64,000 nt of DNA from Geminocystis sp. GBBB08 (GCF_016743215.1 NZ_VRZC01000004.1:1-64000); one strand, 5' to 3'. Positions 8,604-19,273 are shown, counted from the first letter of the stretch. Made by a program: numbers and translations. Notes: generated by a model not told the origin, from the letters alone.

Positions 8604-10757
8604 ATGTTATGTCACTTTTTAATCGGTATTCCGGGAGCTGGTAAATCAACTTTTGCCCAACTTTTAGCCCAACTTTATCACTGTCAAATTATCTCCACTG
8701 ATGATATTAGAAAGGTGCTTTATGGAGATGAAATTATACAGGGTAATTGGTTAGAAATTGAAGCTGAAGTCATTAACCAAATTCAAAAAGCGATCGCCCT
8801 TAATACTCCAGTTATATATGATGCTACCAACGCTCAACGATCATGGCGGATGGATTTATCACAGAAATTAGAAAGAAATATCGGTAAAATTGACTGGTTA
8901 GCATGGTATCTTAATATAAATCTAGAGACTTGTAAACAATGGAATAGCCAAAGAAAAAGACGAGTGCCAGAGGAGATTCTTGATAAAATGAGAAAAACCC
9001 TCAAACAGTTTCCTCCCCATGTAGCTGAGGGATTTATTGATGTTAAGGTAATTAAAAACCCTCAAGAGTATCAAAAAGAATTTATTGAGCAAAAAATTAA
9101 TTGTTTAAATCGTAGTTTAATTAATCGACAAAACCGTACTAACAACAATAATTTAGTTTTACATTCTTATTCAAGGTTATTAGATTTCGATCGATTAATG
9201 CACCTCATTTCTTTACTGATTAACTATCCAGATTTAGGTAATTTACAGTTTACCAATCCTGATATTTTAGAGCAAATCTTTGGTAAATCCATTAGTTTTG
9301 ATAACTCTTTATCAGAAATTACGGCGATAATGGCAAAACTTAAAGGTACTATTTATGCTGATAAAATATTGATTCAACAAGATTTACAATTTTTAATTAA
9401 TTATGGTTTTATTCGAGATCATAATGCTCCCTTAAAAAATAGTAATTTCTTAGTTAATATAGAAGAAATAACCCCTAATATTCACAAAAATTTGATTACT
9501 CATTACGCTTCCGACAAATATACCTTTGAGCGAATTTTAAACACGATTAAAACCATTACTTATTACCCTTTTTCTCCTAAAATTGAGCCTGAACAATTAC
9601 AAGAAATTCAACCTATTAAAACCAGAAATAAAGATAAACTAAATAATATTCCTAGTGGTACTTTGACTAATTTAGCTTTTGAATTAATTATCCTAGAAAA
9701 TAGCAATGAACGTTATCTAAATACTAGGCGTGATTTACTCAGAAAAGATATTGAATTTATCCTTAATCCTTATCAACTTTTCCCCCATAATATTATGCGT
9801 AACGGTTACTTTTTTGGTACTGGTATTCTCACAGAAAATGAATTAATTCAAACTTTTCGGTTATTACAAACTCAAGCAAAAAATCTTGATGATCCCCTTG
9901 CTTTAGATTTATATAATAAACTTGAAACTAAAATGAAATGGGCTTATTTTGATGAACATTATAGCTATCCTGTGAGATCGATCGCTCATTATTCCATGAT
10001 TGATACTGATTCTTTAGATCAAAAAACTTTAGTTAATCAAACTCATAGAATTGAGGAAATAATCGAACAAAGAAAATTAGTAAAACTCAATAAATTTGCT
10101 AATCGTCCTAATCATGAAGGAGAAAAAATCGGCTCTTTTTCAGCATGGTTATTACAGATAGTTTTTTATAATTTTGCATGGTATTTAGCCTTTGAATATC
10201 ATGGAAGAGAACAGGATGGTTTACTGCGTTTAGAAAGACTCGATCGACTTTATTTAGAGAGTGAATTACCAGAAACTAGAGAGAAAAAAGAACAAGAAAA
10301 AGCCTTAAAAAAATTAACTCAATTATTGTCAGCTAGTGCCGGAATATTTTTAGGGAACGATGCTAGTAAACAAAAAGCCTTTTTAAGTAGCAATAAAGAA
10401 GAACAAAAAACGGCAGAAATAACTATTGAATTATGGTTTAGTGAAAATATTTTTAACTTTATTGCTGAAGGGACAAAAAGATTTCCTCCACAACGAATGA
10501 AGATGACAAAACCATCTAAATCAATATCGAATTTCAGTCATCATCAATCATTATTTACTCTTAACAAAAGTAAGGATATAGAAAAACCCTATCGTTTTCA
10601 AGTAACATTACCACAATGGTCATTGCAAGATTATGATTTACTGCGATGGATTCTCGGTTTTGGAGGACAAGTTAAAGTTCATAAGCCACAAGAACTACAA
10701 GATAAAATTATCCAATTATCTACTAATACCCTCAAAGTATATGAAAAAGTTGTGTAA
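8604..10757 (+). CDS. Polynucleotide-kinase-like P-loop domain fused to a WYL domain protein
   Basis: Residues 1-160 form a P-loop kinase: Walker A GIPGAGKST (residues 8-16), then STDDIRKVLYGD and VIYDATNAQRSW, the pattern of T4 Pnkp-like 5' polynucleotide kinases. The remaining 550 residues are helical and then carry a WYL domain, with NFAWYLAFEYHGR (W526-Y527-L528), RLERLDRLYL, and the C-terminal RWILGFGGQVKVHKP segment typical of the WCX extension. WYL proteins are ligand-sensing regulators often found beside CRISPR operons in cyanobacteria and may bind nucleic acid. The fusion could sense and modify RNA or DNA ends, or control the cas operon. It is the last gene of the co-directional block; gene order and spacing suggest, but do not prove, co-transcription. 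Confidence 0.78.
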   Translation: MLCHFLIGIPGAGKSTFAQLLAQLYHCQIISTDDIRKVLYGDEIIQGNWLEIEAEVINQIQKAIALNTPVIYDATNAQRSWRMDLSQKLERNIGKIDWLAWYLNINLETCKQWNSQRKRRVPEEILDKMRKTLKQFPPHVAEGFIDVKVIKNPQEYQKEFIEQKINCLNRSLINRQNRTNNNNLVLHSYSRLLDFDRLMHLISLLINYPDLGNLQFTNPDILEQIFGKSISFDNSLSEITAIMAKLKGTIYADKILIQQDLQFLINYGFIRDHNAPLKNSNFLVNIEEITPNIHKNLITHYASDKYTFERILNTIKTITYYPFSPKIEPEQLQEIQPIKTRNKDKLNNIPSGTLTNLAFELIILENSNERYLNTRRDLLRKDIEFILNPYQLFPHNIMRNGYFFGTGILTENELIQTFRLLQTQAKNLDDPLALDLYNKLETKMKWAYFDEHYSYPVRSIAHYSMIDTDSLDQKTLVNQTHRIEEIIEQRKLVKLNKFANRPNHEGEKIGSFSAWLLQIVFYNFAWYLAFEYHGREQDGLLRLERLDRLYLESELPETREKKEQEKALKKLTQLLSASAGIFLGNDASKQKAFLSSNKEEQKTAEITIELWFSENIFNFIAEGTKRFPPQRMKMTKPSKSISNFSHHQSLFTLNKSKDIEKPYRFQVTLPQWSLQDYDLLRWILGFGGQVKVHKPQELQDKIIQLSTNTLKVYEKVV

Positions 10758-10947
10758 ATAGTTAATGAGGTTCGCAATCCACAAAACCCCTAAAAATTAC
10801 TATTTTATCCTTATATATATAAATAATTGAGGACATAAACTCACTGTTATATCGAACTCAGGTTTGGTTAGGGCGATCGCCTCTTAAAACTAACGCAGTT
10901 TTTCCAGAAAATTGTATATCGAACTTATGGTAAGTAATTTTAAAACA

Positions 10948-12849
10948 TTATTTTAAATAAAATTTATATCTTTCTTCTAGTTGATTAAAAGTTAGATTTT
11001 TTGTCCAAAATTCTACTAAAGCATAACCTAAAGCATAAGCATCATCTTCAGGATTACCATTAGTTTCAATTAATAAAGTCCATAAAGTCAATAAATCAAA
11101 TTGCATTTTATCTTCATTGTTTGTGCTTAATAAAGAGAATAAATCATAGGCTAATTGGAGTTTTCCAATAACTACTGGTAATTGCTCAATGGGTATTTTT
11201 TCTGCTAATAATAAAGCTAAACGAGGGGATCCTGTAGTAAGTGTAGAAATAAACTGTAAAACGGGACTTTTTAATAATGTTGTTAATCCCTGAGAAGTTG
11301 CCATTTGAAAGGAATATTTATCGATAATTTTAGTGGCGGCAAGACTTTTTGCTTCTAAGTTACGGAAAAAACGAGCTAGTCTTATTTGTTTGGCAGGGGC
11401 GATCGCCTCTAAGATATTGATAGCTAAAATATCATCATGCCATGATTGTCTAGAAGTGGGATAATCGGCAGTAACCAGAGGTAAAATGTGAGTGCAAAAT
11501 TCTCCTAAACTTTCTTGACGATATTTGACGGCTTCTCGGATAGAAATTTCTTTAGGTAAATTCCCTGTTAACCAATTATAAGGCGGTTGCCATTCACGAA
11601 TGGGACGAAGGCGATCGACTTGAGTGATAATAGTGAAAAGAGGAATTTTAGGTAAATTTGTAGATAACTTAAGCAAAAAATCCTTATCCATTTGTAAAGC
11701 AGGATCGAGAGCGGGATTTAAAAGTAAGATAATATCAGCATTATAGGCATAATCTAGCACCATTTCTTGATATTGAGGGCGATTAATTTGCTCATATCCG
11801 GGAGTGTCTAAGAGGTTTAAAATTTCTCCGGTGGTGGCTTTCCATTGATAACTTTTTATATCCGTTGTGCTTGGTAAAACGTCAACTTCTGCTGTTTGTG
11901 CATTGAAAAGGGTATTAATTAAACTGCTTTTTCCGGCACCTGTTCTACCTACTAATAAAATATTAATGGGTTTTTGCTCAATTTTTTCAGGGTTTTGAGC
12001 TTGGGTGAGAATTTCCTTTAAAGTCTGAGTTTTTGCCGTTGGTAAAATATTATTATCAGGTTTAAATTTATCCACAGGTAAGGTATCACCGCCGTAGAGT
12101 AAAGCAGTTTGACGGGCAAGATTACGCAAAGCCACTTCTCTTAAAACTTGACTGAGATTGATTAATAATTCTTGATTGGCTTGTTTATTACTTCCTTGAC
12201 TAGCTAATTTTGCGGCGGCAACGGTAGGATTAATAATCCATTGTGCCCAATTCCACACTTGCCATAATTTACGGGCAGATGGTTCAAGTTTGCGATATAG
12301 TTGATAACCTTGATAACCTTGGGCAATGGTAACTTGATTTAAGGCAGGGGATAGATTTTTCATCCATTTATCCATATCATCTACTGTGCCTCGAATTAAT
12401 CCATAGGCTTGAGGGATATAAATATTTAATAATGGATATTCGACTTCAGGATGGTATATTTTGGCAATGGCAGTTACTAAATCTTGGCAACGTTGAAAGA
12501 ATAACTGTAAATCTTCCCAAATAGGTGCATCATCTCTGGTTTGAATAATAATAGTTTGTAAGACTTCTTCTAGTTTGACTATTGTCTCAGGATTATTATT
12601 AAAAGATGAAGGTGTATTTTTTAAATCCTGTTGTGCCTCTAATATAATATTCTCAACATTAGGAAATAGAGGTTTTGTCCATTTTACCAATAACCACCGC
12701 CAACCAACAAACAAAGCGATGAAAACTGCCCATATCCAATTAATATCCCAACTATGGATTTGTAACCCTGTGGCGATCGAAAAAAAAGATATTATTGTGA
12801 TAATAGGTAGAGATAAAATAAGCCACTGCCAAGATTTTAAACGAATCAT
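10948..12849 (-). CDS. Membrane-anchored Era/dynamin-like GTPase
   Basis: The 633-residue protein has two hydrophobic N-terminal segments (residues about 8-30 and 37-57), then a helical stretch and a GTPase domain. The G motifs are readable: G1 LLVGRTGAGKSS near residue 300, G3 LLDTPG, and G4 as TQVDR in place of the usual NKxD or TKxD. The C-terminus is helical with an LDLLTLW-like hydrophobic core. This is a common cyanobacterial class of TRAFAC GTPases, possibly involved in membrane remodelling or ion homeostasis; the exact job is unknown. It stands alone, transcribed opposite to the CRISPR operon and convergent with it across 190 bases. Confidence 0.8.
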   Translation of the reverse strand: MIRLKSWQWLILSLPIITIISFFSIATGLQIHSWDINWIWAVFIALFVGWRWLLVKWTKPLFPNVENIILEAQQDLKNTPSSFNNNPETIVKLEEVLQTIIIQTRDDAPIWEDLQLFFQRCQDLVTAIAKIYHPEVEYPLLNIYIPQAYGLIRGTVDDMDKWMKNLSPALNQVTIAQGYQGYQLYRKLEPSARKLWQVWNWAQWIINPTVAAAKLASQGSNKQANQELLINLSQVLREVALRNLARQTALLYGGDTLPVDKFKPDNNILPTAKTQTLKEILTQAQNPEKIEQKPINILLVGRTGAGKSSLINTLFNAQTAEVDVLPSTTDIKSYQWKATTGEILNLLDTPGYEQINRPQYQEMVLDYAYNADIILLLNPALDPALQMDKDFLLKLSTNLPKIPLFTIITQVDRLRPIREWQPPYNWLTGNLPKEISIREAVKYRQESLGEFCTHILPLVTADYPTSRQSWHDDILAINILEAIAPAKQIRLARFFRNLEAKSLAATKIIDKYSFQMATSQGLTTLLKSPVLQFISTLTTGSPRLALLLAEKIPIEQLPVVIGKLQLAYDLFSLLSTNNEDKMQFDLLTLWTLLIETNGNPEDDAYALGYALVEFWTKNLTFNQLEERYKFYLK

Positions 12850-13019
12850 AAAAATATTAATTTACACAAGAGGTTAATGCTGAATTAATTAGATAAAAGT
12901 TGCCGAAAAATATTCTGATGAGAGTAAGTAATAGGTTTTAATCATTAGAAATTAGCAATTACGCCACAAGATGCCTATTCCACAACTATCAATTAATCAT
13001 CCCCCATTCTTTAATTCTG

Positions 13020-13043
13020 AACAAGAGGTTTAAACCCCTTGTT
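13020..13043. repeat. Dispersed palindrome with GGTTTAAACC core
   Basis: AACAAGAGGTTTAAACCCCTTGTT is an almost perfect 24-bp inverted repeat. Close relatives occur at 17164-17190 and 54206-54225, each just beyond the end of a gene or in a repeat-rich gap. It may act as a transcription terminator hairpin or be a REP-like element. Confidence 0.7.
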
Positions 13044-13172
13044 AATTCCTTATTCCTCATTCTTAATTCCTCATTCCTCATTCCTCATTCTTAATTCCTC
13101 ATTCCTCATTCCTCATTCTTCATTCCTCATTCTTCATTCCTCATTCTTAATTCCTCATTCTTCATTCCTCAT
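13044..13172. repeat. Low-complexity tandem array of TTCCTCATTC-type units
   Basis: About 130 bases consist of TTCCTCA and ATTC words repeated in varied order (ATTCCTCATTC, ATTCTTAATTC, ATTCTTCATTC). The long open frame across it (13039-13254) is a by-product of this composition and not a gene. The array sits just beyond the pgm stop. The rest of the gap from 12850 to 13019 shows no gene. Confidence 0.8.
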
Positions 13173-13179
13173 TACCTAT

Positions 13180-14823
<1,644 letters not shown>

Positions 14824-14923
14824 TTAAGTTAATTAATTTTTTTTCTGACCTTAATTTATCAGTAAAGAGTGATAAAACATTACTTAAGGTTGATATTAAG
14901 AGTTGGTAATTAATTTTATAGAC

Positions 14924-14993
14924 AAATGTTCATTTTTTGACTCATTACTTATTACTTATTACTCATTACTCGACTTGGTGCAAGAAGTCTAAT
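14924..14993. repeat. Dispersed repeat, copy A (inverted relative to 37726-37795)
   Basis: The 342-base gap between pgm and the lipoprotein gene holds no gene. It contains a block running from AAATGTTCATTTTTTGACTC through several ATTACTT units to CGACTTGGTGCAAGAAGTCT. Nearly the same block occurs in reverse orientation at 37726-37795. The two copies differ in the number of ATTACTT units. Confidence 0.8.
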
Positions 14994-15156
14994 GATTTAG
15001 GATTGCTATATAAACTTACTTTTTTAGGTGTGATTCTAAAAATGTCTATATTTTTATTGAAATTAAACAATACAAATTAAATATATTTGATGATGTTCAA
15101 AAATCTCCTATTATAATTAAATTATTTGAATCTATTAATTTAACTGTTATTAAATA

Positions 15157-16032
15157 ATGAAAAAATTATCTTTATCAGTAATATCTGCCTTACTTTTATT
15201 AACAGGATGTAGTGGTGGTGGTGAAGACACTGCTAATAATACTTCTATTCCTCCACAAAATCCCACTCCTGTTACTCCTGTTACTCCCGAAACTCCTAAC
15301 AACAATAATATTAATAATAATATCAGTAGTTCTAGCGGGTTAATTCCTTCTACTAATCCCCAAGATAGATTACAACAAATTAATCAAGGTAGAAATGATC
15401 CTTTTAATTCTATCAATCCTCCTCCTGTTATTACCATTAAAACAGATCAATTCATTACGGAATCTCTTACCCGTAATAATGCAATAATCAAGAAGCCACC
15501 GGTAACTAAAGAGGAAACAAGTAATCTGAATAGGGTAACTGCTAATCACGATGTAGCGATGATAAACGGTAAAACTGTCAATGGCAATAATCAAATTGGT
15601 AAAAATAATTCCCCTAGGGAAAAAAATCAGGCTTCTAATCAAGTTACTGGGGAGGGAAATAAATTATCTCCTTTTCAACCTCCAACCTCTCCTCAACCTG
15701 AAGATGCTCGGAATATTACTTTGTCAGGTATATTGAGTTTAAATGGTGAAAATGTGGCATTGATTCAAACTCCTTGGGATAATGCGACTCGCTCTGTGCG
15801 TATTGGTGATGTAATTTCTGATAACAGTTCGGGAATTAGTGTCAGAGTCAAAGATATTAATTTTGGTTATTCTAATACTATTGCTTTATTCGACAATAAT
15901 CAGATAGTTTTGCGTAATCTCAACGATAATAATGCTGTAATTATTTTAGAACAGTTTGGGCAAAGGGTTACTCGTCAAATAGGTGATAATATTGGTGATA
16001 ATAATGCTCAAGAAAATTTAGGTAAATCATAA
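15157..16032 (+). CDS. Proline/asparagine-rich lipoprotein, unknown function
   Basis: The N-terminus is a lipoprotein signal: KK, a hydrophobic stretch and the lipobox LLTGC (Cys18), so the mature protein should be lipid-anchored. Residues about 25-190 are low complexity and rich in Asn, Pro, Thr and Ser. A folded domain follows (about 190-280) with NITLSGILSLNGENVALIQT and VRIGDVISDNSSGISVRVKD, a beta-rich pattern somewhat like pilus PilP-type domains. That resemblance is weak and no function is assigned. There is no clear ribosome binding site before ATG 15157. The two following genes run in the same direction. Confidence 0.7.
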   Translation: MKKLSLSVISALLLLTGCSGGGEDTANNTSIPPQNPTPVTPVTPETPNNNNINNNISSSSGLIPSTNPQDRLQQINQGRNDPFNSINPPPVITIKTDQFITESLTRNNAIIKKPPVTKEETSNLNRVTANHDVAMINGKTVNGNNQIGKNNSPREKNQASNQVTGEGNKLSPFQPPTSPQPEDARNITLSGILSLNGENVALIQTPWDNATRSVRIGDVISDNSSGISVRVKDINFGYSNTIALFDNNQIVLRNLNDNNAVIILEQFGQRVTRQIGDNIGDNNAQENLGKS

Positions 16033-16083
16033 GTAGAAAAATTCTAGTAACAATTAATTTATTTTTGAGGAGGTTAAGAAAAA

Positions 16084-16368
16084 TTGTCGAATACTGTTAT
16101 TAATCAATCAATAAAAAAAATACAACTAACCTGTGAACGATTACCTTTAGCTGTGTATCGTGAAATAGTATCTCATTTAAGACAAATAGAAGGTGTAAAT
16201 GCTGATTTATTGCCTCAAACCTCTAAAGAATTTGATTATTTACAAAGCCAAGTAGGTGGTTTATGGTTAGAATATTCTGCTAATCATGACACGGAAATAA
16301 AAGTCAAAGGGATACTAGCCTATTATGAAAATAAATACAATTCTTGGGTAGTAATTAATAATGATTAA
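16084..16368 (+). CDS. Conserved small cyanobacterial protein, unknown
   Basis: The 94-residue protein starts at TTG 16084. That start is supported by GAGGAGGT at 16067-16074, one of the strongest ribosome binding sites in the window. The sequence has a helix (PLAVYREIVSHLRQIEGVN) and a compact C-terminal half (GGLWLEYSANHD, YYENKYNSWVVI). I do not recognise a named family, although the shape is that of short cyanobacteria-specific proteins. It lies 51 bases after the lipoprotein gene and 51 bases before the ABC ATPase, so all three may be co-transcribed. Confidence 0.72.
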   Translation: MSNTVINQSIKKIQLTCERLPLAVYREIVSHLRQIEGVNADLLPQTSKEFDYLQSQVGGLWLEYSANHDTEIKVKGILAYYENKYNSWVVINND

Positions 16369-16419
16369 AAAGTATGATTATTCTTTCCTTAACCTATAGA
16401 TAATATTATAAAATTTTTG

Positions 16420-17133
16420 ATGAATTCGACTTTAATTGAAAATGAACAAATTTCTGTTTCTAATAGTTTAATTTTCCTAGAAAATATCTATAAAATTTAT
16501 GGTAGTGGTGAGACTGAAGTTCATGCTTTATCAGGGGTAAATCTTACCATTAATTCCGGTGAATATTGTGCCATTATGGGCTCTTCCGGTTCGGGAAAAT
16601 CTACTATGATGAATATTTTAGGTTGTCTCGATCGCCCTACTTCTGGTAGTTATTATCTTAATGGGAAAAATGTTGCTGATTTATCCAGTAAAAAATTAGC
16701 TTCTGTGCGCAATCTACAAATAGGTTTTGTTTTTCAACAATTTCACCTTTTACCCCAATTAACAGCTTTAGAAAATGTCATGCTTCCTATGATTTATGCT
16801 GGTGTTTCTGATGCACAACAAAAAAAACGAGCAATTTCTGCTTTAACTAAAGTTGGCTTATCTCATCGTCTTAATAATAAACCAAATCAGCTTTCGGGAG
16901 GTCAACAACAACGAGTGGCGATCGCCCGTGCTATAGTTAATAATCCCTTAATTTTACTAGCAGATGAACCAACAGGAGCTTTAGATTCTGAAACTACAAA
17001 AGAAGTTTTACAAATATTTCGTGATTTAAATGATGAAAAAATGACTATTATTTTAGTAACCCATGAGCATGATGTCGCCCAAGAAACTAAAAGAATAATT
17101 CGTTTTGGTGATGGTAAAATTATTGATAATTGA
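16420..17133 (+). CDS. ABC transporter ATP-binding protein, MacB/LolD type
   Basis: An ATPase subunit of the MacB/LolD/DevA class, which drives efflux or lipoprotein export with a separate FtsX-like permease. The motifs are complete: Walker A GSSGSGKST, Q-loop FVFQQFHLLPQLTALENV, signature LSGGQQQRVAIARA, Walker B LLADEPTGALD and the switch His in VTHEHD. The length of 238 residues is normal. ATG at 16420 was taken instead of the adjacent TTG. No permease gene is next to it, so its partner must be elsewhere. The gene lies just after a lipoprotein gene, a common setting for this class. Confidence 0.9.
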   Translation: MNSTLIENEQISVSNSLIFLENIYKIYGSGETEVHALSGVNLTINSGEYCAIMGSSGSGKSTMMNILGCLDRPTSGSYYLNGKNVADLSSKKLASVRNLQIGFVFQQFHLLPQLTALENVMLPMIYAGVSDAQQKKRAISALTKVGLSHRLNNKPNQLSGGQQQRVAIARAIVNNPLILLADEPTGALDSETTKEVLQIFRDLNDEKMTIILVTHEHDVAQETKRIIRFGDGKIIDN

Positions 17134-17163
17134 TCATGCAAAATTAATTGTATAGAAGTAATG

Positions 17164-17190
17164 CAAGGCAAGGAGTTTAAACCTCTTGTT
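17164..17190. repeat. Dispersed palindrome with GTTTAAAC core
   Basis: CAAGGCAAGGAGTTTAAACCTCTTGTT is a relative of the palindrome at 13020-13043. It sits 30 bases after the ABC ATPase stop, a position that fits a 3' end or terminator role, though no T-run follows directly. Confidence 0.6.
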
Positions 17191-17301
17191 ACCCATTGTT
17201 AATAATTAATAAAAATGGTAAGTTAAATACCTCTTAGCTTATAAGCTCAAAAAACTACTTTTCTTTATTACTAATTATTAAAAAAAGGAGATATTTTACT
17301 G

Positions 17302-17580
17302 ATGAATATTATTGATTTGGTTAAGGAAAAAATGGAAGAGTTACCCCCTGAAAAACAACAAGAAATTTTAAATTTTGTGGAGTTTTTAATGATAAAATAT
17401 CAACGAGAAAATACTAAGAAAAAATATGCAGAACAATTAGCGATCGAACGTATAAAAGATATAGATGATCCTACAAAATGGGAAATAGTAATTGATGTTG
17501 ATGATGAAATTGATGAAAATGCTTTAGAGGAGTGGTTAGAAAAACGTGGGTATAAAACATTATCAAATCAAATTGCATAA
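17302..17580 (+). CDS. DUF2281-type antitoxin
   Basis: The 92-residue protein has the DUF2281 start (IDLVKEKMEELPPEKQQEILNFVEFL), typical of short cyanobacterial antitoxins paired with RelE/ParE-fold toxins. The C-terminal half is acidic (DIDDPTKWEIVIDVDDEIDE), as expected for the toxin-binding part. AAGGAG at 17285-17290 supports ATG 17302. Its last 35 bases overlap the start of the next gene, which fixes the pair as one unit. Confidence 0.8.
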   Translation: MNIIDLVKEKMEELPPEKQQEILNFVEFLMIKYQRENTKKKYAEQLAIERIKDIDDPTKWEIVIDVDDEIDENALEEWLEKRGYKTLSNQIA

Positions 17581-17863
17581 TTTAGTAACTCAAGATGATT
17601 TACCAGATTTACCTTTAGAATTGAGAAAAGATCTGATAAAATATCAACAAGTTTTATCTCTTGATCCTCATCACACTAAAGGTATTTTTAGTCATAATTT
17701 AATTGGTGAATTAAAAGGTTATCGAGCCTTAGAAATTGAGTGGAATAATGTTGGTTATCGGCTAGTTTATCGCATTTATGAAAAACCAGCACCAAAAAGA
17801 GTTGTCATTATTAGTTTTGCAGAACATGATCCAGCTTATCAAAAAGCAAAACAGCGAAAATAA
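17546..17863 (+). CDS. RelE/ParE-superfamily toxin
   Basis: It starts at GTG 17546 inside the antitoxin gene. The C-terminal half has the RelE-fold pattern: LIGELKGYRALEIEWNNVGYRLVYRIY followed by RVVIISFAEHDPAYQKAKQR. The AEHDPAYxxA ending is typical of the cyanobacterial toxins that pair with DUF2281 proteins. It would act as an mRNA interferase or gyrase poison; which of the two cannot be told from sequence. A later in-frame start is possible, because the first 20 residues are poorly conserved in this family. Confidence 0.78.
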   Translation: MGIKHYQIKLHNLVTQDDLPDLPLELRKDLIKYQQVLSLDPHHTKGIFSHNLIGELKGYRALEIEWNNVGYRLVYRIYEKPAPKRVVIISFAEHDPAYQKAKQRK

Positions 17864-17945
17864 ATGTAACTTATTCTCTTCAAAAAGTCAACTATTTTGA
17901 GCTTAAATTTAACAAGAAAAATCATAACATCTACTAAAAATAACA

Positions 17946-18989
17946 GTGAATTATTCTACCTTTAATCCTCATCAAATAAGCATAAAAAATAATTGCTTTT
18001 TTGGTTTACCTACCACTATTGAAGATAGCAAAATCGTTTTTTTTTCTGTTCCTTGGGACGCTACTGTTTCTTACGGAGAAGGTACAGCTAACGGCCCTCA
18101 AGCCATTCTCGATGCTTCCTATCAATTAGACTGGTATGATTTCGACTTACCTCAAGCATGGGAAAAAGGATACGCCACTATCCCCATTAATACCTACATT
18201 CAAAGCAAAAGTGACACCACACGGGCGATCGCCAAGAAAGTGATAGACTATTTAGAATTAGGAAATGATCTTGATGATCAAACTATCGTTTCAGAATTAG
18301 CAATGGTTAATCAAGAAAGTATAGAGTTAAATGAATGGGTATATGATCAATGCCAAAATTATTTATCCCAAGGAAAATTCATCGCTTTAATTGGCGGTGA
18401 TCATAGTGTGCCTTTCGGTTACATTAAAGCTCTTACGGAACATCATCAACAATTGAGCATTTTACATATTGATGCCCATGCAGATTTACGCAACGCTTAC
18501 GAAGGGTTTACTTATTCTCATGCTTCGATAATGTACAACGTTTTACAACTACCAAATATCAGCAAATTAGTGCAAGTTGGTATTAGAGATTTATGTCAGG
18601 AAGAAATGGATAAAATTAACACCGATGATCGTCTTATTTTATTCGATGATTGGCAATTAAAAAATAATCTTTATCAAGGAATATCATGGCAAAAACAATG
18701 TCAAAATATTATCAATAATTTATCCCCTAAAGTTTATATTAGTTTTGATATTGACGGCTTAAATCAAGGATATTGCCCTAATACTGGCACTCCTGTTGCT
18801 GGTGGTTTAGATTTTAATCAAGCTATTTATTTAATCCAAACTTTGGTTAAATCAGGGAAAAAAATCATTGGGTTTGATCTTTGTGAAGTTTCTCCTAGTA
18901 AAGACATTGAAAATCAATGGGATGGAAATATTGGTGCTAGATTACTTTATAAACTGACAAATTTAATGTACCTTTCTCATTACCAATAA
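17946..18989 (+). CDS. speB: Agmatinase/arginase family ureohydrolase
   Basis: A binuclear-manganese (or nickel) ureohydrolase that splits urea from a guanidino compound. Metal ligands are present: GGDHSVPFG, HIDAHADLR and SFDIDGL. At 347 residues it is slightly longer than bacterial agmatinases, with an insertion around residues 90-125. Cyanobacteria have several such enzymes, including guanidine and agmatine hydrolases, and the sequence alone does not fix the substrate; the symbol is provisional. The start is GTG 17946 without a clear ribosome binding site, but the conserved region begins soon after. A strong terminator follows at 19061. Confidence 0.85.
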   Translation: MNYSTFNPHQISIKNNCFFGLPTTIEDSKIVFFSVPWDATVSYGEGTANGPQAILDASYQLDWYDFDLPQAWEKGYATIPINTYIQSKSDTTRAIAKKVIDYLELGNDLDDQTIVSELAMVNQESIELNEWVYDQCQNYLSQGKFIALIGGDHSVPFGYIKALTEHHQQLSILHIDAHADLRNAYEGFTYSHASIMYNVLQLPNISKLVQVGIRDLCQEEMDKINTDDRLILFDDWQLKNNLYQGISWQKQCQNIINNLSPKVYISFDIDGLNQGYCPNTGTPVAGGLDFNQAIYLIQTLVKSGKKIIGFDLCEVSPSKDIENQWDGNIGARLLYKLTNLMYLSHYQ

Positions 18990-19060
18990 TTAATCTAAAA
19001 AAGAACAGATAAACTATTGACAGTTTTAAAAGTTTTTGTTATTATAAAGATATAAAATAA

Positions 19061-19118
19061 AAGCCACCTTTTCTTGAGCCGTAGCGCTCGGGGGGAGGTG
19101 GCTTGTCTTTTTTTTCTA
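19061..19118 (+). terminator. Strong intrinsic terminator after the ureohydrolase gene
   Basis: AAGCCACCT (19061-19069) pairs with AGGTGGCTT (19096-19104), with an inner GAGC/GCTC stem in the loop, and eight T residues follow shortly. The T-rich DNA on the left could also let it stop transcription in the other direction. An alternative is the 3' end of a small RNA. Confidence 0.8.
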
Positions 19119-19145
19119 TTACCTAGTAAAGATTTTGTTTTCTCT

Positions 19146-19169
19146 CGCAAAGGCGCAAAGACGCAAAGG
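19146..19169. repeat. CGCAAAG short tandem repeat
   Basis: CGCAAAGGCGCAAAGACGCAAAGG consists of three CGCAAAG units. A diverged copy (ACGCAAAGGCGC then GTGTCGCAAAG) lies just upstream of the dctM start near 42385-42410. It is an intergenic repeat found between terminator and chlH. Confidence 0.7.
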
Positions 19170-19273
19170 TTTATTGGTTATCCTCATGATTGGTATTAAG
19201 TGAAGTTTTTTCATCACCTGTTAAAATGGTTTACATTACTTAACAAAAAGTTATTCTTGAGAAAGCAAAGCCG

